Shown: positions 1 to 8,515, numbered from the stretch's first letter. The stretch is DNA of 64,000 nucleotides from BJGV01 sp965205785 (GCA_965205785.1 OZ242188.1:2046001-2110000); one strand, 5' to 3'. Numbers and translations: made by a program. The notes: generated by a model not told the origin, from the sequence alone.

Positions 1-228
1 ACCCAACGCGATATCATCTGGCAGGCCTGTAACCAAACAATATTCTATAAAGAAGGAAATTATCCACAACCTGTAATTGATCTCTTTGCCGAACTTGAAA
101 TCTCACATGGTTCAAAATTTTCATTGAGCCGTTATCCCAGACAAAGTCGGGCCAAGCAAATTATTCAATTATTAGAATGGTTAAATTATAAAACCTATAT
201 TTCTGATATGCGGTTACTTTTACCATAA
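1..228 (+). CDS. C-terminal fragment of an unidentified protein
   Basis: The first frame is open from the window edge to a TAA at 226-228, giving 75 residues; the start lies upstream of the window. The fragment has mixed charged and aromatic composition, ends in the hydrophobic tail MRLLLP, and shows no signal peptide, membrane segment or metal motif. Codon use looks like that of neighbouring genes and no other frame stays open this far. I do not recognise the family. The next gene on the same strand begins about 90 bases later, after an AT-rich spacer without an obvious terminator, so the two could be co-transcribed. Confidence 0.55.
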   Translation, partial: TQRDIIWQACNQTIFYKEGNYPQPVIDLFAELEISHGSKFSLSRYPRQSRAKQIIQLLEWLNYKTYISDMRLLLP

Positions 229-319
229 CGTACTATATAGTCTACACACATTTATCACGTTAATTAATTAACAATATAATCAGAATCAAAATTTATAAAA
301 TAAATTTATCTGAACTATT

Positions 320-580
320 ATGAAAAAATTAAAGAATGAAAATGCAATCTTTAAAGAAGCATTGCTAGCAGGAGTAAAATATGCAGAAGGTCGCGGAGTA
401 GTTGAGTTTGAGGCTACTGATTCTGCAAGTGAAAAACTTTTATATATCTATAGGCTTTTAGTCCATGACAAGATTATTCAGCCTTTACCAGAAGATCAGG
501 TAGCCGAAAAATCGTTACGACATAAACTTGCAATATGGTATTCAAAACAACTGCCTAAGGATCATCCCCTTCTAAAATAA
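320..580 (+). CDS. Small hypothetical cytosolic protein
   Basis: An 86-residue protein beginning at ATG 320. It is rich in Lys, Glu and Leu, has no signal sequence or membrane helix, and is predicted by eye to be mostly helical. A central stretch (EKLLYIYRLLVHDK) is amphipathic and the C-terminus (LPKDHPLLK) is Pro/His containing. No clear Shine-Dalgarno sequence precedes the start, so translation may be weak. I do not recognise a family. It is followed by a convergent small lipoprotein gene on the opposite strand. Confidence 0.5.
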   Translation: MKKLKNENAIFKEALLAGVKYAEGRGVVEFEATDSASEKLLYIYRLLVHDKIIQPLPEDQVAEKSLRHKLAIWYSKQLPKDHPLLK

Positions 581-710
581 ATCTGTAGATACGAGCGTTA
601 AAAATTTTAATTCATTTGTTACTTTACTGATAATACTAGCCTTTTTGTTGCCCTATATTGCCATTGACGACGCACATAACATATAGCCATCAATTAGAAA
701 ATTATTTGAT

Positions 711-890
711 TTATTTTAAAATACAATGCTTTGCAAAACTTCCTGCTTCATTAGTTGACCAATCTGCTTTAGGTTTTTCTTTCATATTCTCACACCATCC
801 ATCACTACCAACTTCTGGAGTACACGCTGCAAGCATAAACAAGGCCATTCCTACTGATAGCGTAAATGTATTATTTTTAAATAAGTTCAT
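711..890 (-). CDS. DUF3012-type small lipoprotein
   Basis: A 59-residue reverse-strand protein. The N-terminus is a short lipoprotein signal ending in LAAC (Cys23), so the mature product is about 37 residues anchored in a membrane. The mature part reads TPEVGSDGWCENMKEKPK followed by a DWSTNEA stretch and an AKHC ending, the hallmark spacing of DUF3012 proteins (CxPEVGS..WC..MKEKPK..WT.NEA..YAKHC). Cys33 and Cys56 could form a disulfide. An AAGGGA ribosome-binding site lies about 8 bases before the ATG at 890. A longer open frame on the plus strand over the same bases is only its shadow. Function of the family is unknown. Confidence 0.85.
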   Translation of the reverse strand: MNLFKNNTFTLSVGMALFMLAACTPEVGSDGWCENMKEKPKADWSTNEAGSFAKHCILK

Positions 891-1159
891 AGTGATATCC
901 CTTTTAATAACGGATCAATAAATATAGGATTTAACCATTAACCAAGTAATTATTAGTTGGTTATGTAACATATCATAATATATATACTGCTCCTGGCAGC
1001 TCGTTTTTCCACTATTACGATTCAAAATAAATTGATTTATATCATAGTACTTGGTATTGTTTAGGGATAGGATCCCATTACACGAGAATATTGTTTATTT
1101 CTCTTAAATTGGATTCATAAACTATACACCGAATATAAATTAGAAAAGGAGAAACAAGG

Positions 1160-1402
1160 ATGAACAAATTATTGCTCACCGCTGCTGCCGTAGCAGTATT
1201 TATGATTAATTCGCCTGCTATGGCTGGGGATGGCGGGGATAGTGCTTCTGATCTCCTTGATATTGATAAGAAATCTACAGCAGAAAGAGCACTGGAAGGC
1301 AAAACTGCCCAGGCAATACTAAATGAAATGGCCTGCAAGGATAAAGATTCAGGCGATCAGGTCAAGGATTCAACCGATGGGACAATGCATACTTGCCCAT
1401 AA
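1160..1402 (+). CDS. Small secreted protein, unknown
   Basis: An 80-residue protein with a classical signal peptide: Lys-containing start, hydrophobic core, and a probable cleavage after PAMA near residue 22. The mature part of about 58 residues is acidic and Gly/Asp/Lys rich, with two Cys (in MACKDKD and at HTCP near the end) that could pair in the periplasm. A strong AGGAG site sits ahead of the ATG. No family recognised. An imperfect inverted repeat follows the stop codon. Confidence 0.7.
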   Translation: MNKLLLTAAAVAVFMINSPAMAGDGGDSASDLLDIDKKSTAERALEGKTAQAILNEMACKDKDSGDQVKDSTDGTMHTCP

Positions 1403-1457
1403 AGTAACACCATTTAAACCTTATGGGCAGATATTCTAAATTTTGCCTGTAAGGTTT
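1395..1457 (+). terminator. Possible hairpin after the small secreted gene
   Basis: AAACCTTATGGGC at 1415-1427 is mirrored by GCCTGTAAGGTTT at 1445-1457 (11 of 13 positions pair). An alternative shorter stem pairs GCCCATAA (1395-1402) with TTATGGGC (1421-1428). The T tract expected of an intrinsic terminator is missing, so this may instead be a transcript-end structure or an attenuator-like switch. Confidence 0.35.
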
Positions 1458-1743
1458 GAATTTCTCACTCTCTACAGTTATATCAACTACACTTCATCTA
1501 AGTTAAAAACCATACCACTAGCTTTCTTATTTAAGTAGCTTACTTTTTGTATTACCTGCTGTTATCCATTAACTATCTTAAATAGCCGCTCAATAATTTA
1601 ATACTCTTTCAGGTAGCAGTACCTGTTGATCAACTATATGTAGATTTGAACTTTAGCTCTAATCCAAAATCTAAATGCTAAAGTTGAGCTGCCAGCCTAA
1701 GTATCTCCATTTAATAGTCCGATATATATACTAAATACTTGTC

Positions 1744-1833
1744 ATGGGAATTATATTGCTTAGTTTGAATTTCATAGTATCAATGGCAGTATTTATAACC
1801 TTAGTTGCAATTATATGCTTGATACTAAAGTGA
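1744..1833 (+). CDS. Possible 29-residue hydrophobic micropeptide
   Basis: ATG 1744 to TGA 1831-1833 encodes a 29-residue peptide that is almost entirely hydrophobic (Met-Gly start, Ile/Leu/Val/Ala body, C-terminal Leu-Lys), the profile of a single membrane helix or type I toxin-like peptide. No Shine-Dalgarno sequence is visible. It lies in an otherwise gene-free stretch from 1403 to 1878. It could equally be chance in AT-rich DNA. Confidence 0.25.
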   Translation: MGIILLSLNFIVSMAVFITLVAIICLILK

Positions 1834-1878
1834 TTTAAGATTTATCTATGTCTTTTATTTTTTAAAAAAGGTCCTAAT

Positions 1879-2211
1879 ATGGATGCTCTCGCTTTAATAT
1901 TCAAAATTAGGTGTAAAGGATATTCGGTCATTGCAAATGGTACATTTCTGGATATTTTTCCTACAAATGAACAGCCCTCTGATGCTATCCCCTCAGATCT
2001 AATACACCAGGTTGAAAAAAATAAACCTGAAATTTTATGTGCCCTTCATCGGGAAACTGAACTAGTAAGACTAGTGTTTCTGGTATGCACACACCATAAT
2101 TATTCGGAAGAAGATTACCAAAATACAATGTCTAATGCATTGGAAGACCAGCCAAACTCTTTAGTTCGATATACTGAGTATGCTCATAAACTAGGCTTAT
2201 TAGAGCTCTAG
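1879..2211 (+). CDS. Hypothetical protein with TubC_N-like docking fold
   Basis: A 110-residue protein. The first 55 residues follow the pattern of the small TubC_N-like domain: a Leu-rich first helix, G-Y-S-V strand, a short strand containing F-L-D-I-F-P, then IPSDLIHQVEKNKPEILCAL, where the (hydrophobic)xxxKPE(I/L)L ending is typical. In natural-product assembly lines this domain docks proteins, but stand-alone versions are common on accessory DNA of Pseudomonadota with unknown role. The second half is helical and unrecognised. An AAAAAGGTCC stretch ahead of the ATG may act as a weak ribosome-binding site. No biosynthetic gene lies nearby, so a docking role is not supported. Confidence 0.6.
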   Translation: MDALALIFKIRCKGYSVIANGTFLDIFPTNEQPSDAIPSDLIHQVEKNKPEILCALHRETELVRLVFLVCTHHNYSEEDYQNTMSNALEDQPNSLVRYTEYAHKLGLLEL

Positions 2212-2525
2212 ACCTTACCTCCCATACTTCATAAGATTTCTTTCTTCCCAGATGGCAATTAAGTTGTACTTTATCGTAATATCTAATTAAATTCTTTTAT
2301 GAGCAGGTAACATTGCATAGGTGATTATTAATAATATATCAGTCTGAATTAATTAATTTATTACAAGATCTAGCACTTTTTTATATAAAACGTCTCCCAA
2401 TTGCATAACAGTGTTAAGAAAAATAATACCTTGCCGATAAAACTTTATAGTTACTAATAAATAGAATTTTATTACCCTGAATCCCTTCACTTAACCGTTC
2501 TAGAAACAAATATTTGGAGATATAT

Positions 2526-3131
2526 ATGCCGTATACGAAAACAATAAATTTGATACTAGTAGCCTCATCATTAATGGTTATTGGGAACGTACAGGCTCAA
2601 GTAGGCCAACAGGAAAATGGGGCAATACAAGACAATAGAAGCGATCGAGCTGAAAAAAGAAGTGAACGCAGAGAAGATCGCGCAGGACGAAGAGAGCAAC
2701 GTAGAGAAAACCGTGCTGAACGTAAAAGTAATCGAGCTGAAAAAAGAAGTGAACGTAGAGAAGATCGCGCAGGACGAAGAGAGCAACGTAGAGAAAACCG
2801 TGCTGAACGTAAAAGTAATCGAGCTGAAAAAAGAAGTGAACGCAGAGAAGATCGTGCAGGACGAAGAGAACAACGTAGAGAAAACCGTGCTGAACGTAAA
2901 AGTAATCGAGCTGAAAAAAGAAGTGAACGCAGAGAAGATCGCGCAGGACGAAGAGAACAACGTAGAGAAAACCGTGCTGAACGTAAAAGTAATCGAGCTG
3001 AAAAAAGAAGTGAACGTAGAGAAGATCGCGCAGGACGAAGAGAGCAACGTAGAGAAAACCGTGCTGCAAAAAAAGGACGATCTCAGAGAATTAGTGCAAA
3101 CAGGGCTTCAAGAGGAGGAAGACGAAGATAA
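2526..3131 (+). CDS. Exported Arg/Glu-rich protein of 29-residue tandem repeats
   Basis: A 201-residue protein. The start is ATG 2526, placed by a GGAGA site five bases upstream; an in-frame TTG at 2514 is less likely. Residues 1-24 form a signal peptide ending in VQA. The mature protein is almost only Arg, Glu, Asp, Lys, Ala, Asn and Gln, arranged in nearly five copies of a 29-residue unit (RAEKRSERRED, RAGRREQRREN, RAERKSN). Each unit can be read as three sub-repeats of RAxRRExR type. The tail is basic (RGGRRR). Such an export product would be a highly charged helical rod or disordered polyelectrolyte binding anions, nucleic acid or polysaccharide. That is inference; no enzyme motif is present. 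Confidence 0.75.
   Translation: MPYTKTINLILVASSLMVIGNVQAQVGQQENGAIQDNRSDRAEKRSERREDRAGRREQRRENRAERKSNRAEKRSERREDRAGRREQRRENRAERKSNRAEKRSERREDRAGRREQRRENRAERKSNRAEKRSERREDRAGRREQRRENRAERKSNRAEKRSERREDRAGRREQRRENRAAKKGRSQRISANRASRGGRRR
2646..3070 (+). repeat. 87-bp tandem repeat, about 4.9 copies
   Basis: Copies begin with CGAGCTGAAAAAAGAAG at 2646, 2733, 2820, 2907 and 2994. They differ only at a few positions (for example CGCAGAG/CGTAGAG, GAGAG/GAGAA), and the last copy diverges after about 75 bases. The period is a multiple of three and no unit contains a stop in several frames, so long open frames appear on both strands across the array. Confidence 0.95.
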
Positions 3132-3138
3132 GTTCTTT

Positions 3139-3720
3139 TTATTTTCTAATAGATGCATGTTTGCTACTACCATTCTGTGAAAGCTGATCACATAAGAAGC
3201 AAAAACGCTTTTCCACATCCTTACCAAATATAGGATCTGATATAGATATCTGCATATCAGATTCTATTTTCTTCCAATCATCATCATTTAATAATTCTTC
3301 AGCCATTGTAAAAAGGCTCTGTTCTTCCTTTTCCATATGAGAACGAAGAATGCTGACATAGATTCGCCCTGGCATTTCTATCTCATCCATCTGCATAATC
3401 TCACTTTCACCATTAATAAGATTCTCAAGTTTATTGTAAAAATTAGATCCGGCTTCACCTATTGTATGGTGTTGTTGGGTAATTTCTGTAACATCTTTTT
3501 CTATAGTGGAGTCACGTTCTACAAGAAGAGAAAAAATTACCTCCTCTCTAGGATGATGAGAAACGTCTGAATACTCAATCATATAACATAGGATATCAGC
3601 CATAATTTGATAATCAGGCTCTTCTCCTTTATGTAAGAGATCTAGTTGTTCCTCAAGCAGATTGAGCATTTTCTTGAAATTTAAATGTTCTTTTCGTAAT
3701 TTGAAAATTTCTTTTGCCAT
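3139..3720 (-). CDS. Hemerythrin-like HHE domain protein
   Basis: A 193-residue cytosolic protein predicted to bind a di-iron centre in a four-helix bundle. Candidate ligands in order are His12 (RKEHLNF), His55/56 and Glu60 (SHHPREEVIF), His84/85 (QQHHTIG), and His128 with Glu132 (RSHMEKEEQSLF), the standard HHE pattern. A C-terminal CFLC pair (residues 174-177) is unusual and might sense redox or bind metal. The start is ATG 3720 with GAGG just upstream; a longer open frame to 3765 lacks a site. Family members store or sense oxygen or protect iron centres from oxidative or nitrosative stress. The gene converges on the Arg-rich repeat gene with only 7 bases between them. Confidence 0.85.
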   Translation of the reverse strand: MAKEIFKLRKEHLNFKKMLNLLEEQLDLLHKGEEPDYQIMADILCYMIEYSDVSHHPREEVIFSLLVERDSTIEKDVTEITQQHHTIGEAGSNFYNKLENLINGESEIMQMDEIEMPGRIYVSILRSHMEKEEQSLFTMAEELLNDDDWKKIESDMQISISDPIFGKDVEKRFCFLCDQLSQNGSSKHASIRK

Positions 3721-3972
3721 GACTGCCTCTTTAATTGCGTAAAGATATCTATACAGAATAATCATTGAGTTTTAAATGTCTACCTAGTATCCCCCCACTT
3801 AACAATACCTGCAATATCTTTTAGCCTATAAATTACTATTTATACAATAACTAGTAAGTTGACATCCCTCTTCCTAAAAGATTTCTACTATAGAAGTAAT
3901 AAATATATGAACAAAAGAGTATTTCTAGAGTCACAAATAAAATATAGGAATTAATAAGAAAGGAAGTCAAAG

Positions 3973-5052
3973 ATGACTAAACCTAATAGTAAAAAAAGAT
4001 TAACGCTTCCAAATACAAAACCCTGCTGTAACCTACCAATAACTCCTGATCGATTTCTTAATAGCATTATTGATCCAAATCGTGAATTCCTTATTCGCTA
4101 CATTGAAAAAAAATGGGCAAATCACACAGTTATTCATTATTATTTTTTTGACACGCCCAAATCATGGAAAGGAAATAACAGGCAGAAACAAGTTGTTAGA
4201 GAATCATTTAAAGCATGGAAAGATCTAGGAATTGGGCTCGTATTTAATGAGACAAGCACTTCATCAGAAGCCGAAATACGTATTGGTTTTCAGCCTGGAT
4301 CCTCGTGGTCCTATGTGGGAAGGGATGCTATAGACTTAGTTTCAGATCTCAAAGAGAGAACCATGAATTTTGGCTGGGATCTAACAACAGATTATGGTCG
4401 CGATACAGCTTTACACGAAATTGGTCATGCTTTAGGTTTCCCTCATGAACATCAGAACCCAAATGCTGGAATAATCTGGAATGAAGAGGCAGTCTATACA
4501 TATTTTAGTGGTTCACCTAATTTTTGGAATCGTGATAACACATACCATAATATTATTAGAAAAATTTTACCTGCTGCAGTAGAAGGATCAGAATGGGACA
4601 AAAACTCTATAATGCATTATCAATTTGAGTCTGGCCTGATCACTACTCCAGAGAAATACCAGAACCAGCCACTTATTCCAGCACCTGGATTGTCTATTTC
4701 AGATATTAAAGAAGTACAAAAATTTTATCCTGTAAGGACTAAAAAACAAATTACAAAACTAAAACCGTATTTATCTAAATTGGTACAGATTAATCCTGGA
4801 GAACAGCTAGATTTTTTGATACAGCCAGAAGAAAACAGAAAATATACAATCCAAACGTTTGGTAACATTGATACTGTTATAGTACTTTTTGAAGACATAA
4901 ATGGTGAGCCTGTTTATCTTGCAGGTGATGATGATAGTGGTACAAATTTTAATGCGAGGATAGAAAATAGACTTTTACATGGACGAACTTATTATTTGAG
5001 GCTACGACTGTACTATGATAAATCTGGCCATGGAGCTGTAATGTTCTGGTAA
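3973..5052 (+). CDS. Astacin-like zinc metalloprotease with C-terminal PPC-like domain
   Basis: A 359-residue protein. The zinc site HEIGHALGFPHEH spans residues 148-160 (His148, Glu149, His152, His158, Glu159), exactly the HExxHxxGxxHE signature of astacins. A Met-turn follows as SIMHY (Met214). Residues 30-240 form the metzincin domain. Residues about 265-355 resemble a bacterial pre-peptidase C-terminal beta-sandwich (FNARIENRLLHGRTYYLRLRL). No convincing signal peptide or membrane helix is visible at the N-terminus, which is basic and carries two adjacent Cys (18-19). Secretion by another route or cytosolic action is therefore open. AGGAAG precedes the ATG. It probably hydrolyses proteins; the substrate is unknown. 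Confidence 0.88.
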   Translation: MTKPNSKKRLTLPNTKPCCNLPITPDRFLNSIIDPNREFLIRYIEKKWANHTVIHYYFFDTPKSWKGNNRQKQVVRESFKAWKDLGIGLVFNETSTSSEAEIRIGFQPGSSWSYVGRDAIDLVSDLKERTMNFGWDLTTDYGRDTALHEIGHALGFPHEHQNPNAGIIWNEEAVYTYFSGSPNFWNRDNTYHNIIRKILPAAVEGSEWDKNSIMHYQFESGLITTPEKYQNQPLIPAPGLSISDIKEVQKFYPVRTKKQITKLKPYLSKLVQINPGEQLDFLIQPEENRKYTIQTFGNIDTVIVLFEDINGEPVYLAGDDDSGTNFNARIENRLLHGRTYYLRLRLYYDKSGHGAVMFW

Positions 5053-5078
5053 TTTTTCTTCGCAAGACTCATCAGCTA

Positions 5079-5744
5079 TCAAATACCCATACAAACAGTA
5101 TAGGAGTCAGCTTCTACTACTGCTGTACTAAGTACTGCAGTACCAGGAGCAGACTTAAGAACTGCTCTGACGGATCCAGTACTGGTTTCTCCATCATCAA
5201 GTGTGATGTCTAACTGTCTAACATACTTCCCGACTATATTATCTGAACAAATAATATAGGTGCCAGTCATAGCAGTAGGTGCTGTAATGGTAGTAAAACC
5301 AACATTACTCTGAATTCCCATAATCCCGTTATCAGCATTACGAGGAACATAAGCCGGATTACTAGTATCAGTTGATCCCGCTGCAAGCCCTGCTAAACGT
5401 GCATGTTGCCAGAATAGAAAAGACTCATCAGTTGCTGTAGTAGAATTCCAGAGTCCGTTAATCACACTGTTTCCTTGAACACCAGCTGGAGAAGTGGCAA
5501 GCGTACCGGATACATTAGCCACAACCCTTGGATCATCACCAGGCAACTCCTTAAACCTGTCCAAATAACCATAAATATAGACAGGAACATTCCTAAAATC
5601 ACTAGCCAGATTCTTAACTTTAGCACTATTAATCATCTCCTGACCCTGAAGAACTGCAATTAATAATAGCCCGATAATTACTAACACAATAGCAATCTCA
5701 ATTAAGGTAAAACCCGATTGTCGCATTTGAATTACAGATCTCAT
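5079..5744 (-). CDS. Type IV prepilin-like protein
   Basis: A 221-residue protein with a class III signal: basic leader MRSVIQMRQSG, cleavage after Gly11, then FTLIEIAIVLVIIGLLLIAVLQG with the conserved Glu at +5. The body contains the LPGDDPR element typical of MSHA/PulG-like prepilins. Two Cys near residues 165 and 218 could form the C-terminal disulfide loop of pilins. Start ATG 5744 has AAGGA rather far upstream, and Met7 is an alternative. It stands alone, more than 38 kb from the secretion operon, so it may be an orphan minor pilin processed by a shared prepilin peptidase. No pilus assembly genes adjoin it. Confidence 0.8.
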   Translation of the reverse strand: MRSVIQMRQSGFTLIEIAIVLVIIGLLLIAVLQGQEMINSAKVKNLASDFRNVPVYIYGYLDRFKELPGDDPRVVANVSGTLATSPAGVQGNSVINGLWNSTTATDESFLFWQHARLAGLAAGSTDTSNPAYVPRNADNGIMGIQSNVGFTTITAPTAMTGTYIICSDNIVGKYVRQLDITLDDGETSTGSVRAVLKSAPGTAVLSTAVVEADSYTVCMGI

Positions 5745-5964
5745 AAATTACTCATTTCCTTACTTTCTATTAAAAGTATTCGTTGATATTGAAATCTAAC
5801 AGAGAATAGATAACTTCCCAATAATTAATTGTTACTTTAGAATTTAATAAGAAAATTTAGAATTACTTGTACCGTATTTTAATATTCATAATAATGACCT
5901 CGACTAGTTTTACGCATATCTTTATTAATATTATACTTAACCAATAAACCTCAAGGAGAAGATC

Positions 5965-6204
5965 ATGGCTAGATGGCAGGATAAACCATTTGCAATTGAT
6001 GTAAAAACGGGAGATACAAAAGCATTTTGTGCTTGTGGGCTATCAAAAAATGGTCCTTTTTGTGATGGTTCACATGTAACTACAGATAAAACACCTTATG
6101 TAGTTAAATTTGAAGAAGATAAGACTATTTATGCGTGCGGTTGCCAAGAGTCAGCCAACCGCCCATATTGTGATGGAAGCCATGCTAAATTAGGTATTAA
6201 TTAA
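5965..6204 (+). CDS. CDGSH iron-sulfur domain protein (two motifs)
   Basis: A 79-residue cytosolic protein. It holds two copies of the C-x-C-x2-(S/x)-x3-P-x-C-D-G-S-H motif: CACGLSKNGPFCDGSH at about residues 22-37 and CGCQESANRPYCDGSH at about 58-73. Each binds a 2Fe-2S cluster with three Cys and one His. The tandem arrangement within 80 residues is the usual bacterial class of mitoNEET-related proteins, thought to act in redox or iron-sulfur handling. AAGGAGAAG gives a strong ribosome-binding site. The gene is monocistronic. Confidence 0.93.
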   Translation: MARWQDKPFAIDVKTGDTKAFCACGLSKNGPFCDGSHVTTDKTPYVVKFEEDKTIYACGCQESANRPYCDGSHAKLGIN

Positions 6205-6712
6205 TACCCCATAAAGATATCTAACCCTCTACCATCTATTAATAGTTTATGGGCTTGATCCACCAAGTTGATGGTATATAAGATGCTTCTAACATTAATG
6301 ATATATTAATGTAATAAAAACTTTATATAGTCGTAATTAAAGAGTTATTTATACCTCTATTCATATACCTGTTGATACATTCTTTTTTATAAACTATAAG
6401 TCTTGTTAGTGAATATCCCCGACTTCAGGTGACTCAATATAATCAAATTTTTCTACTATAGTATGTAAATACAAGCCAATCATTAAGCGTAGTGAATTAT
6501 TAATATGTACTCAAAATTCTACAGGCAACAGAAATGACGTTGGAGGCACTCTAAACAACCCCACCTTTATGCTTTAATTAGTGTTTCTTAAATTAAGAGC
6601 CAGTATTAAAGTATCTTTTTATACACGGGGTTACGCACAAGCTTAGTAGTGAAATTAAAGCCTAATAAATAGTATAAACATTTATTTCTCGCACAAAAAG
6701 ACAAATGTTTAC
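6205..6712. other. Gene-free AT-rich spacer
   Basis: About 500 bases between the CDGSH gene and the convergent slp gene. Only short frames without ribosome-binding sites are present. A loose inverted pairing of ACCCC (near 6560) with GGGGTT (near 6628) spans a long loop. I see no RNA gene or repeat here. Confidence 0.4.
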
Positions 6713-7216
6713 TCAGTCTCCATGATCATAATCATCGTGATGATCTTCACTGTAATAATGGCCGTTTTGATTAAAAATCCTTTCATTTGGCCATAAATGT
6801 GTAGTTGAGGATTGTATTAATGGAACCTTGATGATCCTTTCTCCAACTGTACGCTCTATTTCTCCATCTAATGCTCCTTCAACCGTAATTTTTCTATTTT
6901 TAGTATAAATTATAGGATCAAAGAAGTCAGTGCTTTTAATTACAAAACGTCCCCCGCTTGCCAGATCTAACTGAGGTTCTCCTGAACGATTGAGAGGAAA
7001 GAATAATATCTGAACAAGGCTATACTTTTCTTTATTTTCAACATCAATGACTAACCCACCTAGGCGAATCGGAATATTTTTGCGTGCATCCTTGTCCTTA
7101 AGGACCTGAGCATACGTAATATTTTGTATATTTGTGTTTACTGCCTTCGATGGCATTTGTGACAGATTTGTACATGCTACAAAAAACAAACAGGACCAAA
7201 TTACATACCATTTCAT
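6713..7216 (-). CDS. slp: Slp-family outer-membrane lipoprotein
   Basis: A 167-residue lipoprotein. The signal ends in FFVAC (Cys15). The mature part follows the Slp family pattern: a segment with YAQVLKDKDARKN, then IRLGGLVIDVENKEKYSLVQILFFPLN, a GRFVIKS strand, DPIIYTKNRKITVEGALDG and IPLIQ-like end with HLWP. Slp is a starvation or stationary-phase lipoprotein of enteric bacteria. The C-terminal tail is His/Asp-rich (HHDDYDHGD), possibly metal binding, which is not a general family feature. GGAGAAAAGCT precedes ATG 7216. Confidence 0.88.
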   Translation of the reverse strand: MKWYVIWSCLFFVACTNLSQMPSKAVNTNIQNITYAQVLKDKDARKNIPIRLGGLVIDVENKEKYSLVQILFFPLNRSGEPQLDLASGGRFVIKSTDFFDPIIYTKNRKITVEGALDGEIERTVGERIIKVPLIQSSTTHLWPNERIFNQNGHYYSEDHHDDYDHGD

Positions 7217-7572
7217 AGCTTTTCTCCAAATAAATGTACTTTTTTATAAAATTATTTAAAATCTTTTACTAATTTAAACTCCTTATCAATTACTCTGCAT
7301 TTAGATGAAACCGATTCCCTTTTTATAAGTTTTGTTTCTGAAAAATCCTTTTGATAACTCTTGTATTTTTTAATTAAGTTTTTATGTTCACGATTTCAAT
7401 ATTCATAATCTTTATATTATTTTGTAATCGCAATATATAGTCAGCTCATCATCTTTAAGAGGTTGTCGTTGCGATTTTAGATATTCTGTCCAATTGGCAA
7501 TGATATGATTTAATGTTCCTGTTACAAATTTATAACAAGCTTAAAGTCTTATATCTCCCATTTGAGTATCCC
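7217..7572. other. Gene-free AT-rich spacer
   Basis: About 350 bases between slp and the next reverse-strand gene. Nothing coding, structured or repeated was recognised. Confidence 0.35.
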
Positions 7573-7779
7573 TCAATCCATTCTTTTGGTTGTTTCTTCA
7601 AAATAATCTATTGCTCCTTCGATTCTATAGTAATGTTCTATCCACTCTTGTGGATTAAGTGGCGCACCTGTTTTTCCTTCAATGGATTCATTTGATATAA
7701 CCCAGTCTTTTCTTAATAAATCTTTCCAATAGTGCTTTGCTATTTCATGTTCAGTATTTCTATCGTAATTAATTTCCAT
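7573..7779 (-). CDS. Small hypothetical cytosolic protein
   Basis: A 68-residue acidic protein rich in aromatic residues, helical by eye, with motifs EIAKHYWKDLLRKDWVISNESIEGK and EWIEHYYRIEGAIDYFEE. GAGGAGA lies just upstream of ATG 7779, a strong site that supports it as a real gene. No domain recognised. It is divergent from psiE. Confidence 0.6.
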   Translation of the reverse strand: MEINYDRNTEHEIAKHYWKDLLRKDWVISNESIEGKTGAPLNPQEWIEHYYRIEGAIDYFEETTKRMD

Positions 7780-8011
7780 TACATTCTCCTCATCAGTTTA
7801 ACAATCTAGTACACATAACGTCATTTACTACAATCATGCAGTTGTTTATAAACTATGTTGAGCTATATATATTAGATCAGAAGAATATTACCGTTTTATA
7901 ACAAATTTATTAAAATATCATTACAAAGAATTTATAAGTAATAAATATTATTTACTATTCTTAAATATTTCATTCAAATTCATATTTCTGTAATAATTCT
8001 TTTATAAAATT

Positions 8012-8515
8012 TTGTCTGTGAAATTCAGACCCAAAATTATTTTTGATCGAACAATCAATTTAATCTTTGGAGTAATTCTCCTATTTATTATTGTTGGAAT
8101 TATTGCTGGCGTAATTAATCTATTTTTGCAATTTGGTAAATTAGTAATGAACTCTGATATCTCTGCTCATTACGTTAGGCTTGTTTCAGACGTATTGACC
8201 TTATTTGTATTAATTGAACTTTCTCGATCACTAGTTTCGCATTTCGATGAACACCGTCTACGATTAACTTTTATAGTTGATGCTGGGATAGTATTTGTAC
8301 TACGCGAAATAATGATCAAATTATTTGAACATAAAATTTTGGCAGATGAGATTTATGCGTTAAGCGCACTGTTATTTGTTCTTGGGTGCTTGCGCACTGC
8401 AGCAGTCTTAGTTTATCAACGTGAGAAACGATATATACGAAAGAGAAATAAAACCCGTCAATCAGATGCTCCAATGATCAGGCCTACAAGTAAAGAACTA
8501 CGAGAATCTATTTAA
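8012..8515 (+). CDS. psiE: PsiE-family phosphate-starvation-inducible membrane protein
   Basis: A 167-residue inner-membrane protein with about four hydrophobic segments (residues 16-40, 58-72, 85-100, 113-135) and a basic cytosolic tail. Its hydropathy and the central HFDEHRLRLTFIVDAGIVFVLREIM stretch fit the PsiE family. The start is TTG 8012 or GTG 8018; no ATG fits and no good ribosome-binding site is visible. It sits next to a phosphate porin and pstS, supporting a phosphate-starvation role; the biochemical function of the family is unknown. Two PHO-like 11-mers (7988, CTGTAATAATT; 7999, CTTTTATAAAA) abut the start but are weak. Confidence 0.82.
   Translation: MSVKFRPKIIFDRTINLIFGVILLFIIVGIIAGVINLFLQFGKLVMNSDISAHYVRLVSDVLTLFVLIELSRSLVSHFDEHRLRLTFIVDAGIVFVLREIMIKLFEHKILADEIYALSALLFVLGCLRTAAVLVYQREKRYIRKRNKTRQSDAPMIRPTSKELRESI

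Noticed and set aside
658..921. 87-codon frame on the plus strand
   Set aside because: It is the antisense shadow of the DUF3012 lipoprotein gene at 711-890, which has a lipobox, the family motif and a ribosome-binding site.
1078..1338. 86-codon reverse frame over the small secreted gene
   Set aside because: Antisense shadow. The plus-strand frame has a signal peptide and AGGAG site.
2571..3180. Three other long frames across the 87-bp repeats
   Set aside because: They lack signal peptide, ribosome-binding site and sensible composition. They are by-products of a stop-free tandem repeat.
7966..8009. PHO box at psiE
   Set aside because: Two 11-mers resemble half-sites, but they abut the start codon and fit poorly, so I did not list them as a separate feature.
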